A DNA stretch of 64,000 bases from Macrostomum hystrix (GCA_950097015.1 CATNEN010000001.1:14749001-14813000), one strand, 5' to 3'. Shown: positions 36,401-48,786, counted from the stretch's first letter. Made by a program: numbers and translations. The notes: generated by a model from the sequence alone, not told the origin.

Positions 36401-37536
36401 AGCCATTTAATTACTCACAAGACTGACTGCAAGAGATCAAAAGACAGGTCTGACGTTTGCGAAATGAACGGAAATGGAATGATGTGGAGATCGACAGAGA
36501 ATCCAAATGAAAGAAAAAGAGGGCAGAATAGTCTGCATGATGGTCCATTAGGTTTTAAAGCATAAAATTTCTGCCCCTGAAGTTGTTTAGCTTTATGTCT
36601 TTTCTCTTCTACTTGAAATAAAAAGGCATATACAGATGGGATTTAATTTCTAGTGAAAGTATTTTTCGGGCATCCAGAGCGCGAAAGACTCGCATCCAGA
36701 TTTCCTGTGCGTGCGAATTCTGGCTGACATTTTCATCTGTCAAGCGAACCCATACCATTTGAAGCATTGGGTGTGGTGATGGTGACTACTGGACAGATCA
36801 GTGAAATGTATACACACGAGGGACTAAGCGTCACTTTTTTTCCTCCTTACTTACACCCTTACTTTTTTATAGTAGAAAATCTACCAAACAATTTGCGAAA
36901 TATCGGACCCGAGATTTTGCCCCGACATACAATGTGATGATGCATTACCTTATTAATGGAATGATTTAAAACGAGATAATCCAACCAAACGGCGAGGTTA
37001 AACTTATACAAGTACTTTTGCACTGGTAAGAGAAAAGTTAAAATGCTTTGAGGCTATTGAAGGAAATCGCAGATCAGCTAGAAACTTAAATCGCCAATAG
37101 AGGCTAAAAGGAGTGGCTAGTTGTGCTTATTACACTACATTACCGTGTCCCCACCACAGAGACAGAGTAGTAAGAGGCTATTGTGCTGCAATATCGGCCT
37201 TATTCTTTCATGGAATGCTATAGTTGGCCCATAGCCAGACGTGGCTTTCTAGCCAATTACACTGCACGAATCGAGCTATTGGATCGTTCGTCTTACTTGC
37301 TGCTGAAGAAAAAATTGAAGAAAAGACAAGAGCCAGTGAGTGGCAGCAGTTGGCCTAGAAAGTGGAGCATTTTCTCAGAACCGAAGCCTTTTAAATGACA
37401 GTTGCATGATTGCAACAATTTAGGAAAGTCAAAACTTCTCAAAATGAAGCGCTCTTTAGCAGATAAAATAATTTTGTGATTCGGCTAAGCTTCGGCTACT
37501 TCCACGAAAGAAGAGTCAAGTTTTTAAAAGCTAAAA
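33437..37536. other. Long non-coding stretch upstream of TRAF7 RING exon and of the kinase gene
   Basis: About 4 kb of AT-rich sequence. It should contain or lead to the missing 5' exon(s) of TRAF7 on the minus strand and the promoter of the kinase gene on the plus strand, but I could not recognise either. A short (GA)n microsatellite lies at about 34216-34242. Confidence 0.5.
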
Positions 37537-39234
37537 ATGACCCAAGTGAGGCGAGGCGACACTGCTTACGAGATGGGTCCTTGCCTTGGCAAAGGCGGCT
37601 TCGGAATCTGCTACAAGGCTGTGGAACGATCGCTAGCGTCAGGATTAGCAAGCAGTGAACGCGTGGTTGCTATTAAGAAAATAAACCAGCAAATGATCAA
37701 GGAAGCAGCGAAGGAGCCATACCTGAGATATGAGATCGCGCTGCATAGTCAGCTAAGACACAGGAATGTTGCTGAACTATTTTCAACATTCTCTAACGAC
37801 GACAGTATCTACTTTGTTCTGGAATACTGCAACAAGAAGTCACTGGCAGACATAATAGTAAGGGTAACCAGCTTCCCGATCGACCTCGCAGCGTACTACT
37901 TCTATCAGCTGATGACCGGCCTTAAGTACATTCACGGATGCCGAATACTTCACAGAGATCTGAAGCTTAGCAACATTCTTGTCGACGCTGATGATGTGGT
38001 CAAAATTACGGATTTTGGATTGTCCTGCACAATGACGAGAAGCTATCTGGAGCGGCATTTGTCTTGCGGCACACCAAACTACCTGAGTCCTGAAGTCCTG
38101 CTGAGACAGGGCCACACAGCCAAGTCCGATGTGTGGTCTTGTGGGGTTGTGCTCTACACAATGTTCGGTGGAATTCCACCATTCCAGGCCGAAGAAATAC
38201 TAGAAATCTATCGAAACATTGTGACAGGAAGCTATCAATTCACAAAGTTTCACAACGATGATCACCTGAAGCATTTGATCTCTCTACTACTCCAACTAGA
38301 TCCGGAAGAGAGGCCTGATCTGGACGATATTTTGCAGCACGAGTTCACCAGATACAGCGAGCAATACGAGCGTCAGTTAACGCAAGAAGCTAACACGTCT
38401 ACGCGGTGCGCCAATCTAGGTCGCGGCTCCAGCGCCAATGCAATGTCGAAAAGTCTAACCAGCATATTTGCCAAATCGAAACCAGATGCTAGTAACGGTT
38501 CAAAGCACGGAAACAAAGCTAGTGCTCGCTCGCCTGAAGTTCGAAGATGCACAAACGGTGTTCCACGCAGCCAGACAGTTGTGGACGTGAAGCTGCTGCG
38601 AACAACCAACCTGCTGCAATATTTCCGAGCTAGACCAGCATGGAATAAACGGGCTAACGAGTTCCAAGCTGGATGGGTTACCTGGTGGCGCGACAAGACA
38701 GCCACAGTCGGCTTCTACTACCAGCTATCCACGGGTTACAATTGTGCTATGTACAATGATCATACTAGCTGCCTGCATCACGCAGAAACAGATCGAGCTT
38801 ATTTTCTTAATCTGCAATCAAATCGACGACTGCACAGCGAAGAGTCGGCAAAGCTGGACACCGTGAACAAATTTTATGAGCCAATGCTGAGAGATGTGAT
38901 CGAAGAGTTCCAAGATATTTCACCGATGAGCCAACTCGGAGAACAGATCAGCTGGGTCAGTCAGTATAGCAAACACGTTGGAGAGTCTGTAGACTACCTT
39001 ATTAAATTTTCTACTCATTGCGATAAAACCTATCGCGTCTTCTACCTGTCAGATGAGTCCATCCAGGTGAACTTTGCCTCTGCATTCGTGCTTCGAATGT
39101 GTGGTCGCCTGTGCTATTTCTATCAGCCAGCTGGTCGCAGCTTCTTAATTGAATCCAAACCCCTGGACATCTGGTGTTTTCAGGAGATCAACAACGAACT
39201 AGTTGATGTGCTTTGCGATATATTCCTATCATAA
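37537..39234 (+). CDS. PLK-like: Divergent polo-like kinase, intronless
   Basis: Serine/threonine kinase of 565 residues in a single exon starting at an ATG. The kinase domain (about residues 10-275) has the polo-type glycine loop LGKGGFGICY, Lys47 in VAIKK, Glu66, HRDLKLSN (Asp141), DFG (Asp159) and CGTPNYLSPEV. Polo kinases normally have a phosphorylatable Thr two residues before that Cys; here it is Leu, followed by Ser176. After a basic Ser-rich linker come two polo-box-like regions: about residues 365-440 (FQAGWVTWWRD, GFYYQLS) and about 480-565 (VFYLSDESIQVNF). The His-x-Lys pair that grips phosphopeptides in the second polo box is not visible where VNF is followed by ASAF. By family it should act in cell division; divergence and lack of introns suggest a retrocopy or lineage-specific paralogue (inference). 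Confidence 0.87.
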   Translation: MTQVRRGDTAYEMGPCLGKGGFGICYKAVERSLASGLASSERVVAIKKINQQMIKEAAKEPYLRYEIALHSQLRHRNVAELFSTFSNDDSIYFVLEYCNKKSLADIIVRVTSFPIDLAAYYFYQLMTGLKYIHGCRILHRDLKLSNILVDADDVVKITDFGLSCTMTRSYLERHLSCGTPNYLSPEVLLRQGHTAKSDVWSCGVVLYTMFGGIPPFQAEEILEIYRNIVTGSYQFTKFHNDDHLKHLISLLLQLDPEERPDLDDILQHEFTRYSEQYERQLTQEANTSTRCANLGRGSSANAMSKSLTSIFAKSKPDASNGSKHGNKASARSPEVRRCTNGVPRSQTVVDVKLLRTTNLLQYFRARPAWNKRANEFQAGWVTWWRDKTATVGFYYQLSTGYNCAMYNDHTSCLHHAETDRAYFLNLQSNRRLHSEESAKLDTVNKFYEPMLRDVIEEFQDISPMSQLGEQISWVSQYSKHVGESVDYLIKFSTHCDKTYRVFYLSDESIQVNFASAFVLRMCGRLCYFYQPAGRSFLIESKPLDIWCFQEINNELVDVLCDIFLS

Positions 39235-39288
39235 CTTTAATCGAAACCAGCAATTCATTTCAATGTACGAATTTTACAGGCAATCGTC

Positions 39289-39294
39289 AATAAA
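39289..39294 (+). terminator. Polyadenylation signal of the kinase gene
   Basis: AATAAA 55 bases after the stop codon, followed by AT-rich sequence. Position is ideal for a short 3' UTR. Confidence 0.6.
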
Positions 39295-39299
39295 CTTGT

Positions 39300-42200
39300 A
39301 CATATAACGAATTGCAGCTAAAGTTTATAGAAAATAAGCTGAAAGGCATCTGTTGCAACTTTTTTTCATTCGGCACAATTTAATTTCTACAGATTTGCAA
39401 GTTTAGAATTAGTTTAGATCAAGCTTGGATGAAACAGAAGCTTAACAAATTGCATTATGAAAAGAAAACGAAGACTTTTTCATACTACTGAGTTAGTAGT
39501 ATGAAACGTTTAAAGAGCTATGTAAGTAATGTAACTGACGAGTAATGTAACCATGAGTAATGTAGCTTTTAAAATGTAACGAAATAAAAATACTTCAGTG
39601 ACTATTATAGTACGAGTATAATACTATGCATAGAGTGTACAAATGGTTGAAAAGTACATATAACATAGTAAATAATTATAGCAAAATATTTATATTTATA
39701 GAAGAACTGTTTTCTGTTCTATTATAAAAATAAGTTTAAATTAAACAAAAACTGAGAGAAACATAAAATATTATAGATAAAAATGTGCTGATTTTTATGG
39801 CTTACAGACAGATGTAACCCCAAAAATCATTAAAGACTTATAGCCAGACCTTGCTATAATTCTATAAAGGATCTGATAGCAATCATTAGTTTCACATGTG
39901 TAATTCATATTAATTTTTTAAAAGTTTTAAAATAAATGTACACTGTTTCTTTATAAAAATAAAAATGTAAGAAAAATATGAAACTATGCATGACTAACAA
40001 CAAACAAATAACAATCAACAAGCCAATTACATGTTATAGCAGTGTGCTCTAATGGAATGGACTCCAATAAAATAATAGTGTGCCACCCAGAAAATATTGT
40101 TGCCTATGGTGAAGGCAAGGCAAGCTAACAGGGCAATAATGACATTATATTGCTTGTTAGTCCCTCCTGCCCCTTCTCTTTCTCTTTCACTTGGGTTTTG
40201 GCCATAGACAGCTCATCACTGCTACAACATTAATAAACTCATCCAACATCATCCTTGGAGCTACTCAGACAGTCAGAGCTGTGCAAGTCTTGGACAAATA
40301 TTAAAATTATCATCAAATTGACTAACTGTGAAAGTAATAGACTGTTTAATGTTCTTGAATGCTAGCTTATATGCTTATGCACTTTTCACCACTATCTACA
40401 TGCACTAATGCAGGTTTTGAATTGAGAGTTAAAGGTTGTGAATAGTTTAGAAAATTGCTTAACCACTGCTAATTGTACCCTCTAGGCCTTTACACTGCCA
40501 AACCAGGGTGCTTTGTGCCTATATTGTGAGTTGTGCATCTCTAGTACAATATACCTTAACTGTCAGTAATAAACCCCAGTATACATTTTTGATTGCCAAT
40601 GCAGTCCAAAAGGAGGTCCTTCCCTTTCAAGGACATGCCTGCTATGATGTAGAAAGACTATCTCTGCTTCTGGCTGTTCCATTGGCTATACTTCAGGCTC
40701 AGGAGATGACACCTTCATATTTTCCTATGGCTCAATAGATGGACCAAAATCAGTTGCATAAAGCTTTAGTAGCTAAGCTAAAGCCAAATTAGCAAAATTT
40801 TTGGGAGTTGGCATACGATGAGTATTTTTGGTGCACAAAAAAATTGGAAACTTTAATTCAGCATTCACCATGCCCTGACTATATACTAGCTGGATGTCTT
40901 AAATAGTATAATACCTTACTCAAAAGCTCCGAATTGCAACAAAATTGAATATAATATTATTTTAAGTATTTCTATTTATATAGCGTTTTTCATTTTTAAA
41001 CAATCTCATGTAGAAAGTTTGTGAAAGGATTTGATGATAATTCCATTCCAGTCTTAGTTATGAGTCATTAACAGAGCCATAATTAGTTGTTATTGAAGTG
41101 GCTGTCACCTAAGGTAGATTATGACTGCAGTAAAAAAACAATAAGAACTTCGCAATGTATAAACATAAATAACCTGCGTTACTAATACAAATATCACATT
41201 CACATTATGGCAAAAAAAAGATTTTTTAAATAACGACCATTTATATTCTAACTATTAACGTTTCAATATGTTTAAATAAAGCTAATATAACAGTTTTAAC
41301 ATCTATTGCAGCATTCTAGAACCAGAAAGACTAACGAAAATAACGATCTCTCATTCCTTGATTTGTTCGTAATTTCGTAAAAATAACTCAAAGTGTTCTT
41401 GGAAACATGCGAACTAAATAGTGCGCACGTTTGGAATAAAAACAAATATAAAGGAATGCCGAAATACAAAATAGCATTTCAGAAAAATAGTGCGTTTAAA
41501 TTGATTAGGATAAAAAATAATACTTTAAATAAAAACTTACATGGCCTGTGTACTAAAATGTTTAAATTAACGAATGCTTCTAAGTAAACAAATTATCGCG
41601 CATTGTTGCATTATATGCATTATGTATGTAGCATGCTGGAATTCTGGAATCTTGTTACGATATAAAGTTACGGCGAGCTAATTTTTAGTTATGAATTTAT
41701 ACCTAACTAGAATCTTGTTATCTGTCTCTTTTTATTATGTACTATTTTATCGACCAGCTTAGTTGGCAACTTGCCAGCACACTGGTAGCAGCAACTCAGG
41801 CCTAGCAAGTATATTTATTATTTTTCTATTATTGGAATATTGGTGTCTTTTAACTTATAATACAAATCATTCGTTATATTTAATATGTTATGTGTTATAA
41901 AATATGTTACATTGTTATTATTCATAAAGGTATAAAAAATTCAAAATGATTCTTCCTCATTCAAAAATAAATAATAAAATAGGCCTAGTCTAATTTTCAC
42001 AAAACCAACATTTAAATATAAAGCTAAAGCATGAAAACTTGCTAAGAATTAGTTTTTTTACCACAGTATTTTTGCTTATGGTCATTTTGCCCATGGTATT
42101 TTTGCATAAAGTATTTTTGTGGCAGTCATTTTGTTAGCAGTCAAATTGTCTACATTTAAAATTTCTATTGTCATTTTGTCAACAGTCAAATTGTCCCTAG

Positions 42201-42650
42201 TCAAATTACCATAGTAAAATTGTGCTTGTCAAATTTTGAAGACCCAGCCTAGCAAAGAACAAAATTAGCTATTTCAAGTACCTTAAAATTTACCAATTCA
42301 GTATTTTAGTAATGAGCATAGTTAATAATTGTATTATTGAATGATGTAAAATAATATATATTGTTAGGCCCCCTAGTTTAGTGCAATAATATTGTTTCAA
42401 GGATATAACAGAAGATAAATTTGTGTTCTAGCAATAGGGAAACATATATCATATGTTGTAGTTGGCACATTAATGCCATACTTAACTAACAGTCTAGTAA
42501 GCATTGTAAGCATTGTTTAATATACATATTATATAATATATGTATTCTCTAGCGACTGATATTTTCTAGTAAAAATGCACCATGCGAAAGTTTATCAATC
42601 AATAAATATTTTGGGCATATATTGAATATATTAATTGTCCTATATTTTGC
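39300..42650. other. AT-rich gene-free region
   Basis: About 3.3 kb of very AT-rich sequence with no ORF of coding character, no tandem array and no SINE that I recognise. The last part should hold the promoter or a 5' UTR intron of the deubiquitinase gene. A stretch at about 42060-42240 repeats CATTTTGTC/CAAATTGTC words imperfectly. Confidence 0.55.
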
Positions 42651-42671
42651 AGTTGCAATTAATGTGAAAGC

Positions 42672-45600
42672 ATGAACAGAGTTGACTGCAATCCACCACA
42701 ATTATCTGTTGGCTTGGGCGCCATTCTAACATCCAATAGTGGCACCGATTTTGTCAACAGTAGTACTAGCAGTAGTACTAGCAGTAGTAGCAGCAGCTCC
42801 AGCACCAATAATACTAGCAGAAGCAGCAACAACTTTCAAATCCAACAACAACAACAACAACAACAGCACGATACTACAGACATTGACAGTCTAGCAGTTG
42901 TTGGCGAAGCTGCTAGGATGGTGTCAGGCCGCTCGGCTCCGACCGACTCCGCAGCCGGTCCAGAGCTTCGAACGCAGCGCGGATTCTCCTGCGCATTCGA
43001 CGAAGTGTTGGCATCGAATCGCGCCGCTGTGCAGGCTGCGAATGTTCCAGGCAGGCGGGTTGGCAACAGCGGAGTCGCTGGCGGCAGGCATCACGGCGTT
43101 AACGGTGTTGCCTATTCTGGTGGCGCTGGTTCAGCTGGTTCAGGCGGCCCAAGTGGCGCCAGTGGCAGTTATTCGTTTATATTGCCTGATCTGTCGGCTC
43201 ATCCGTTGGAGTTTAGAGCATTCTTAGAGAAGGAGCTGCTGGACACTGGCACTCTGGTTAACTTGGAGCAGGCTGGATGTCTTAACTGGTGGTAAGTTGT
43301 ATTGCTATACACGCTGTATCATTAGAAAATAAAAGTTCAAAAGGTAAAGGTGTTGTACCAGAGAGCTTTCTTATGATAAGTTGGATTTCTGCTGTGTGAA
43401 TTTTAGCCTTTTTAAAGTTTGAACTTAGCAATCAACAAGCTTTATAGTACAGTGTCCAAACATCTTAAGAGTGTAAGGTAGAGTACCAGTGAGCTGTAGA
43501 GTGACAGGCAGAGGATCAGTCAGCTGTAGAGTGACAGGCAGAGGATCAGTCAGCTGTAGAGTGACAGGCAGAGGATCAGTCAGCTGTAGAGTGACATGCA
43601 GAGGATCAGTCAGCTGTAGAGTGACAGGCAGAGGATCAGTCAGCTGTAGAGTGACAGGCAGAGGATCAGTCAGCTGTAGAGTGACAGGCTGAGGATCAGT
43701 CAGCTGTAGAGTGACAGGCTGAGGATCGGTCAGCTGTAGAGTGACAGGCAGAGGATCAGTCAGTTGTAGAGTGACAGGCAGAGGATCAGTCAGCTGTAGA
43801 GTGACAGGCAGAGGATCAGTCAGCTGTAGAGTGACAGGCACACATGGAAGCTACAAAGTCACTCTGCCGGCACTCCTACCCCACCTAAGGCACGACCTGG
43901 GCCTATCCCAACGCCTGTGGCCTCTTCAAACCAGCGGCGATGGCAACTGTCTGCTGCACGCAGTCAGCCTGAGCAGTCTTGGCTTTCACGATCGTCAGCT
44001 TGTGTTTCGCAGCGCCCTACACGAGTACCTGCTAGCTCACAGTGCTGCAGTCTATCGCCGATGGCGTTGGCAAACTGCCCGCGAGCTGTATCGATCTACC
44101 GGCCTGCGGCTCAGTGAAACCGAATGGCAAGTGGAATGGAAGTCTCTGCTCCAACTGGCTAGTACCCAGCCCAAGCAGCAGCAGCAGCAATCTACTCAGC
44201 TTGGCCAGCAACAGCAGCATCAGCTAGACTCACTAGAAGAGATTCACGTATTCGTAGCCGCAAACGTGTTTCGCAGGCCAATCCTGGTCATAGCTGATCA
44301 GTTTGTCAAAGATGCCGATGGTGATAATTTGGCGCCAATTCCATTTGCTGGGATTTATCTGCCGCTATTGGAGAAGCCTGAGCACTGCTCAAAGCATCCG
44401 GTTCTATTAGCCTACGATGCTGCTCATTTCTCGGCACTAGTACCTATGGAGGCCTCGCCTGGTTCGGATGCAGCTCGCCTGCCCTACGCTGTGCCCCTGT
44501 GCTGCTGCGATCTGCGCACTCCTCTGCCATTGCACTTTAGCACTGACCCCGGCACGCACTGGAAATGGTCGTCTAAATCTGCCGCCGCCGCTATTGTGGG
44601 CGATTCTACGCCGGCCGATGTGGAGATCGGCGGCCGCCTGCGCGCTAAGCTTCTGGCCGCTTATCTAAGGTGTTCGGCTTTGAGACTGCCGACAGCTGTA
44701 GTTGCTCCCGCTGCTGTTGCTGCCGCCACCTTGCCGCCGCAGACTCGTCTCGCCCGTTCTGGTAGCTCAGTTGGCAACGTAGCCTTAGCTGAATCATCTT
44801 CAATGGCTATTACCGCTGCTGCTGCATCGGGGGAGACTTCGGCTGTTGAGTTTGAAGACGTTTTCGACCAGAAGCAGCAGCAGCAGCATTCGCAGAAGCA
44901 CGCTTTTCTGCAGCAAAGATCCGCGACGCTGGACGGTCGGCGAATGCGACTCGGTGGGCCTGGCAGTGAATTATTTCCTGGCGACTTGGTGAGCTGCTTA
45001 TAGCCTATCAGATAAGAAACCTGTCTTGTTTTATCTATGAGATTTGACACCTAAATCTCGCATGACGTTTGACACCTCTCTTAATTGGTCCCCTAAAGAT
45101 AAGGCACCTGTCATCATTCGGTCTCCTATGAAATTTGGAATATGCCTCACTTAATCTCCTATGAGATTAGACATTAACCTCACTTGATCTACTATGAGAT
45201 TAGACATTAACCTCTCTTGATCTCCTATGAGATTAGACATTAACCTCACTTGATCTCCTATGAGATTAGACATTAGCCTCAGTTGATCTCCTATGAGATT
45301 AGACATTAGCTTCAGTTGATCTCCTATGAGATTGGACATTAACCTCACTTGGTCTCCTATGAGATTAGACATTAGCCTCACTTGATCTACTATGAGATTA
45401 GACATTAACCTCACTTGATCTACTATGAGATTAGACATTAACCTCACTTGATCTCCTATGAGATTGGACATTAACCTCACTTGATCTCCTATGAGATTAG
45501 ACATTAGCCTTACTTGATCTCCTATGAGATTAGGCATTAGCCTCAGTTGATCTCCTATGAGATTGGACATTAGCCTCAGTTGATCTCCTATGAGATTGGA

Positions 45601-46935
45601 CATTAGCCTCACTTGATCTCCTATGAGATTAGGCATTAGCCTCACTTGATCTCCTATGAGATTAGACATTAGCCTCAGTTGATCTCCTATGAGATTGGAC
45701 ATTAGCCTCACTTGATCTCCTATGAGATTAGGCATTAGCCTCAGTTGATCTCCTATGAGATTCGACATTAGCCTCACTTGATCTCCTATGAGATTGGACA
45801 TTAACTTCACTTGATCTACTATGAGATTAGACATTAGCCTCAGTTGATCTCCTATGAGATTGGACATTAGCCTCACTTAATCTCCAATGAGATTAGACAT
45901 TAGCCTCACTTGATCTCCTATGAGGTTAGACATTAGCCTCACTTGATCTCCTATGAGATTAGACATTAGCCTCAGTTGATCTCCTATGAGATTAGACATT
46001 AGCCTCAGTTGATCTCCTATGAGATTGGACATTAACCTCACTTGGTCTCCTATGAGATTAGACATTAGCCTCACTTGATCTACTATGAGATTAGACATTA
46101 ACCTCACTTGATCTACTATGAGATTAGACATTAACCTCACTTGATCTCCTATGAGATTGGACATTAACCTCACTTGATCTCCTATGAGATTAGACATTAG
46201 CCTCACTTGATCTCCTATGAGATTAGACATTAGCCTCACTTGATCTCCTGTGAGATTAGACATTAGCCTCAGTTGATCTCCTATGAGATTAGACATTAAC
46301 TTCACTTGATCTCCTATGAGATTGGACATTAACCTCACTTGATCTCCTATGAGATTGGACGTACTTTTGTTGACCAAACTTTAATATTTCGTTCTTATTT
46401 ACTCCCTGATAACCGATTCTCCCAATATCAGCCGCAGTCACCGTCGCCGCATTCCGGCCGGTCCCTTGGCCAGCAGTTGCTGAAGGCCATGCAGCAACGC
46501 CTGCCAATCAAGCGAGCTGCCCGAGGCGCCAAGTGGTTCTCGCCGGCTCCTCCCACCGCTGCAGCGGGCTCGGCTTCAATGCCAGCTGACTGCGCTGGGC
46601 TGGCAAGCTCGGAATCTAGCTCAGGTTCAGCTGTGCTACTGTGCGCTCACCTGGGCGTTACTAATAGGCCACCTCATTTCACTGACGCTGTTAGCAGCTA
46701 TCTGGTGTCGGCCAAGGCTCGATTCCTTAAATTGGACGAGCTTCAGAAGCGTCAGTCAGCTGAAATTGTTCGCCTGATTGGCGGAGATCAGCAACAGCAG
46801 CAGCGTCGGTCGGCACTCATGCAGTGCGTCGGTCCGAATTGTGACATGTTCGCTAGGGAGGATACAAATTTTCTGTGCTCGCGTTGCTATAGAGATCAGC
46901 GGTTGCTAATGACTCAGATCCTGACTGACAAATAA
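42672..46935 (+). CDS. OTUD7-like: OTUD7/Cezanne-type deubiquitinase with C-terminal A20 zinc finger
   Basis: Cysteine protease that removes ubiquitin; OTUD7 enzymes prefer Lys11 chains and restrain TRAF/NF-kB signalling. Exons: 42672-43291, about 43824 (or 43851) to 44988, and 46432-46935; roughly 750-762 residues. Exon 1 has Ser- and Gln-rich low complexity, then LPDLSAHPLEFRAFLEKELL and TLVNLEQAGCLNWW, as in OTUD7 proteins. Exon 2 has the catalytic cysteine in TSGDGNCLLHAV, FHDRQLVFR, SLEEIHVFVAANVFRRPI, PFAGIYLP and the catalytic histidine in YDAAHFSALV. Exon 3 has QCVGPNCDMFAREDTNFLCSRC in two parts, a Cys4 A20-type finger, close to the C-terminus. An acceptor TATTTTGCAG at 42652 precedes the ATG by 19 bases, so a 5' UTR intron or leader splice is likely. 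The exact exon 2 start is uncertain because a minisatellite runs into it. Confidence 0.9.
43485..43837 (+). repeat. 30-bp minisatellite abutting OTUD7-like exon 2
   Basis: About twelve copies of a 30-bp unit containing CAGTCAGCTGTAGAGTGACA then GGCAGAGGAT. The length is a multiple of three. The last copies have no stop in the reading frame of the following exon (each unit would read ten residues with SVSCR and VTGRG), and every unit has CAGTCAG, usable as an in-phase acceptor. An upstream variant with GGCTGAGG introduces a stop. Confidence 0.92.
45130..46365 (+). repeat. 33-bp minisatellite (OTUD7-like intron 2)
   Basis: About thirty-seven copies of a 33-bp unit, GATCTCCTATGAGATTAGAC followed by ATTAGCCTCACTT, with variants TTAACC, CAGTT and TACTATG. 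The unit length is a multiple of three and the minus strand has a long open frame, but it is intronic and antisense. Confidence 0.94.
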
Positions 46936-46936
46936 A
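46931..46936 (+). terminator. AATAAA overlapping the stop codon of the OTUD7-like gene
   Basis: The last codons are GAC AAA TAA and continue AAAG, so AATAAA begins in the Lys codon and overlaps the stop. If used, the 3' UTR would be only 10-30 bases. No other AATAAA was noticed close by. Confidence 0.4.
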
Positions 46937-47027
46937 AGTGGCGCATTTGCGACCAAGGTGTAACTCGGACGGCTGTTCTCCCAATCACCAATCAATCAAT
47001 TCATTTTTCTCCCTATTTCATAGGGAG

Positions 47028-47262
47028 GCTGTAGCCTAGTGGTTGAGCGTCCGACTCCCGACTTGAAGGTCGGGGGTTCGATTCCCGACTAATATGGAAC
47101 AGTTTATGCCCTTTAGCAAGACGCTTAACTCTACGTTGCTTCAATTCACCCAGCCGTTAGTGGGTAGCAGCATCAGCTGGGGTAATAAGGAGTGCGTGGG
47201 GCGTCCACCAGTCCATGGACTGACGGCCGTACGCATTGTTTGTGAACGGCAGTTTTCTGAAA
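47028..47262 (+). repeat. SINE family 2, well-preserved copy
   Basis: A tRNA-like head with GTAGCCTAGTGGTTGAGCGT (box A region), an anticodon-stem-like CGACTTGAAGGTCG and box B GGGGGTTCGATTCCCGAC. The body has TTTAGCAAGACGCTTAACTC, TTCAATTCACCCAGCCGTTA, GCATCAGCTGGGG and CCAGTCCATGGACTG. RNA polymerase III-transcribed, non-autonomous retroelement by family. Four copies lie in this window. Confidence 0.87.
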
Positions 47263-48780
47263 TGTGTCTTGTCTGTCAGTGTTCAGTGGCACTTATCGTT
47301 TTTACACCTATATTAACAAGCTGCGTTTCAATGCTTTCTTCGCTAAGCCATGTTCCGATCTGGTCATAAGTCTAGTGTGTATACATTTTTTATTCTGGCC
47401 CTACAGCAATTTCGCCAAAAACAAATATCTATTTAGAGAATATGGAGTTTTATTATATTTTTTCTCGAAAAGCGAACTTTCAAATACCTCAATTAGCTTG
47501 TCGCTGTTCTGGATTTATAATGCTAGATTTTTATATAATATATTATATTACTAATGGCTTTATGCATAGTTAACATAGTATTATAATTTAAATTTTTCTA
47601 CCTTTCCTTACTCACTACTGCCTATCAGTGTTAGCAGTAGTATGAATAACCTAGTCGCGCTGGCAGTTTTTTGTCAGTTAGAAGATTATACAACAGTTGA
47701 CAGTTGTATTTCTCATGCTTTGAGCAAAATCTCTATCTGTGAATAGTTGAAAAGAATTTTATTAGGCTATTTGTTATTTCATATTTTAATATTTATATAT
47801 TATTTTTATTGTCATTGGGGATTTTTTGCGACAAGATATCTTTCTGACTAATTGGCAATACTGTATATTTTTAGTGTTGTATATTTCTGTTTTGGCTTTG
47901 TCTGTAGTCAGTTTGTTAGTTGTTACTCGTAACTAGTTAATATGCTTGACATTGAATTAATAAACCTTTCAACTTCAATACCTATACCTAGAATGAAAAA
48001 ATTATGCAATTTTCTAAAGTATGCCACACCTGGTGTTTGAGTACATACTGCCAGTATATATCTTTATTTTATACAGAGTTAATCGACAAAAGTACTCAGA
48101 CTATCCAGTTTATGGTTTATTATTCTGCTAATAAAAATTCTGTTTTAACACTCAATTTTTTCTGTGCTTTTGTGTTTCTTATTTTTTATTACTTTTTCTT
48201 TCTCTGAGACGGTTGATAAACTCTGATTTTTCAAAAAACAATGCAAGACTTTGGATACGTTTGTTTAACTAATCGATATTTCTATCGTCGGACTTAACAG
48301 TAGGACTACCAGGCCATTCTGCCGCCCGTTTTCATACCAAAGGGTGGGAATTACCCCAGAATTTTTGCAGCGCCTGAATGCTAACAGAGTTGGGTAGTAA
48401 CTGATTGGTTGACAAACTTGGCGAGGGTGGCCTGTGGTTTGAGCTGCGCCTAATATTCAGGCTTGATCAGTGAAATTGGAGAAATTCACGCCAGGGTGTC
48501 CATAGTGGCCTAGTTTCACCTGCTGTAGCCTTTGAAGTTCCAGCAGTCCGTCTACATAAAGATCGACTACCGACTACCGAAGGTACAGGGCGATGATGCA
48601 GGTACATTCGGGTGGCACGCTGATAACTTTTGAAGGCCTAGCAACGCCGCACTGAGGCGCAGTGCTAATTCATGTATAGGGTGTATCAAAAACACTAGCG
48701 CTTATGGGAAAAATCTGGCTTTCGGCCAGAACCATTGAATATCTCGACTGTCTGAAGAGCTGGCGACTTGATTATTGTTT
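47263..48780. other. AT-rich intergenic region
   Basis: No gene, array or RNA recognised. A less AT-rich stretch at 48290-48700 differs in base composition from its surroundings and could be an old unrecognised insertion. Confidence 0.45.
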
Positions 48781-48786
48781 CAGAAG

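Noticed and set aside
42672-43295. Stand-alone Ser/Gln-rich low-complexity protein
   Set aside because: Its C-terminal part (LEQAGCLNWW) matches the segment preceding the OTU domain in OTUD7 proteins and it ends at a GTAAGT donor, so it is exon 1 of that gene.
47028-47095. Functional tRNA gene
   Set aside because: The head resembles a tRNA with A and B boxes, but no proper acceptor stem closes it and the same body follows in other copies, so it is a SINE head.
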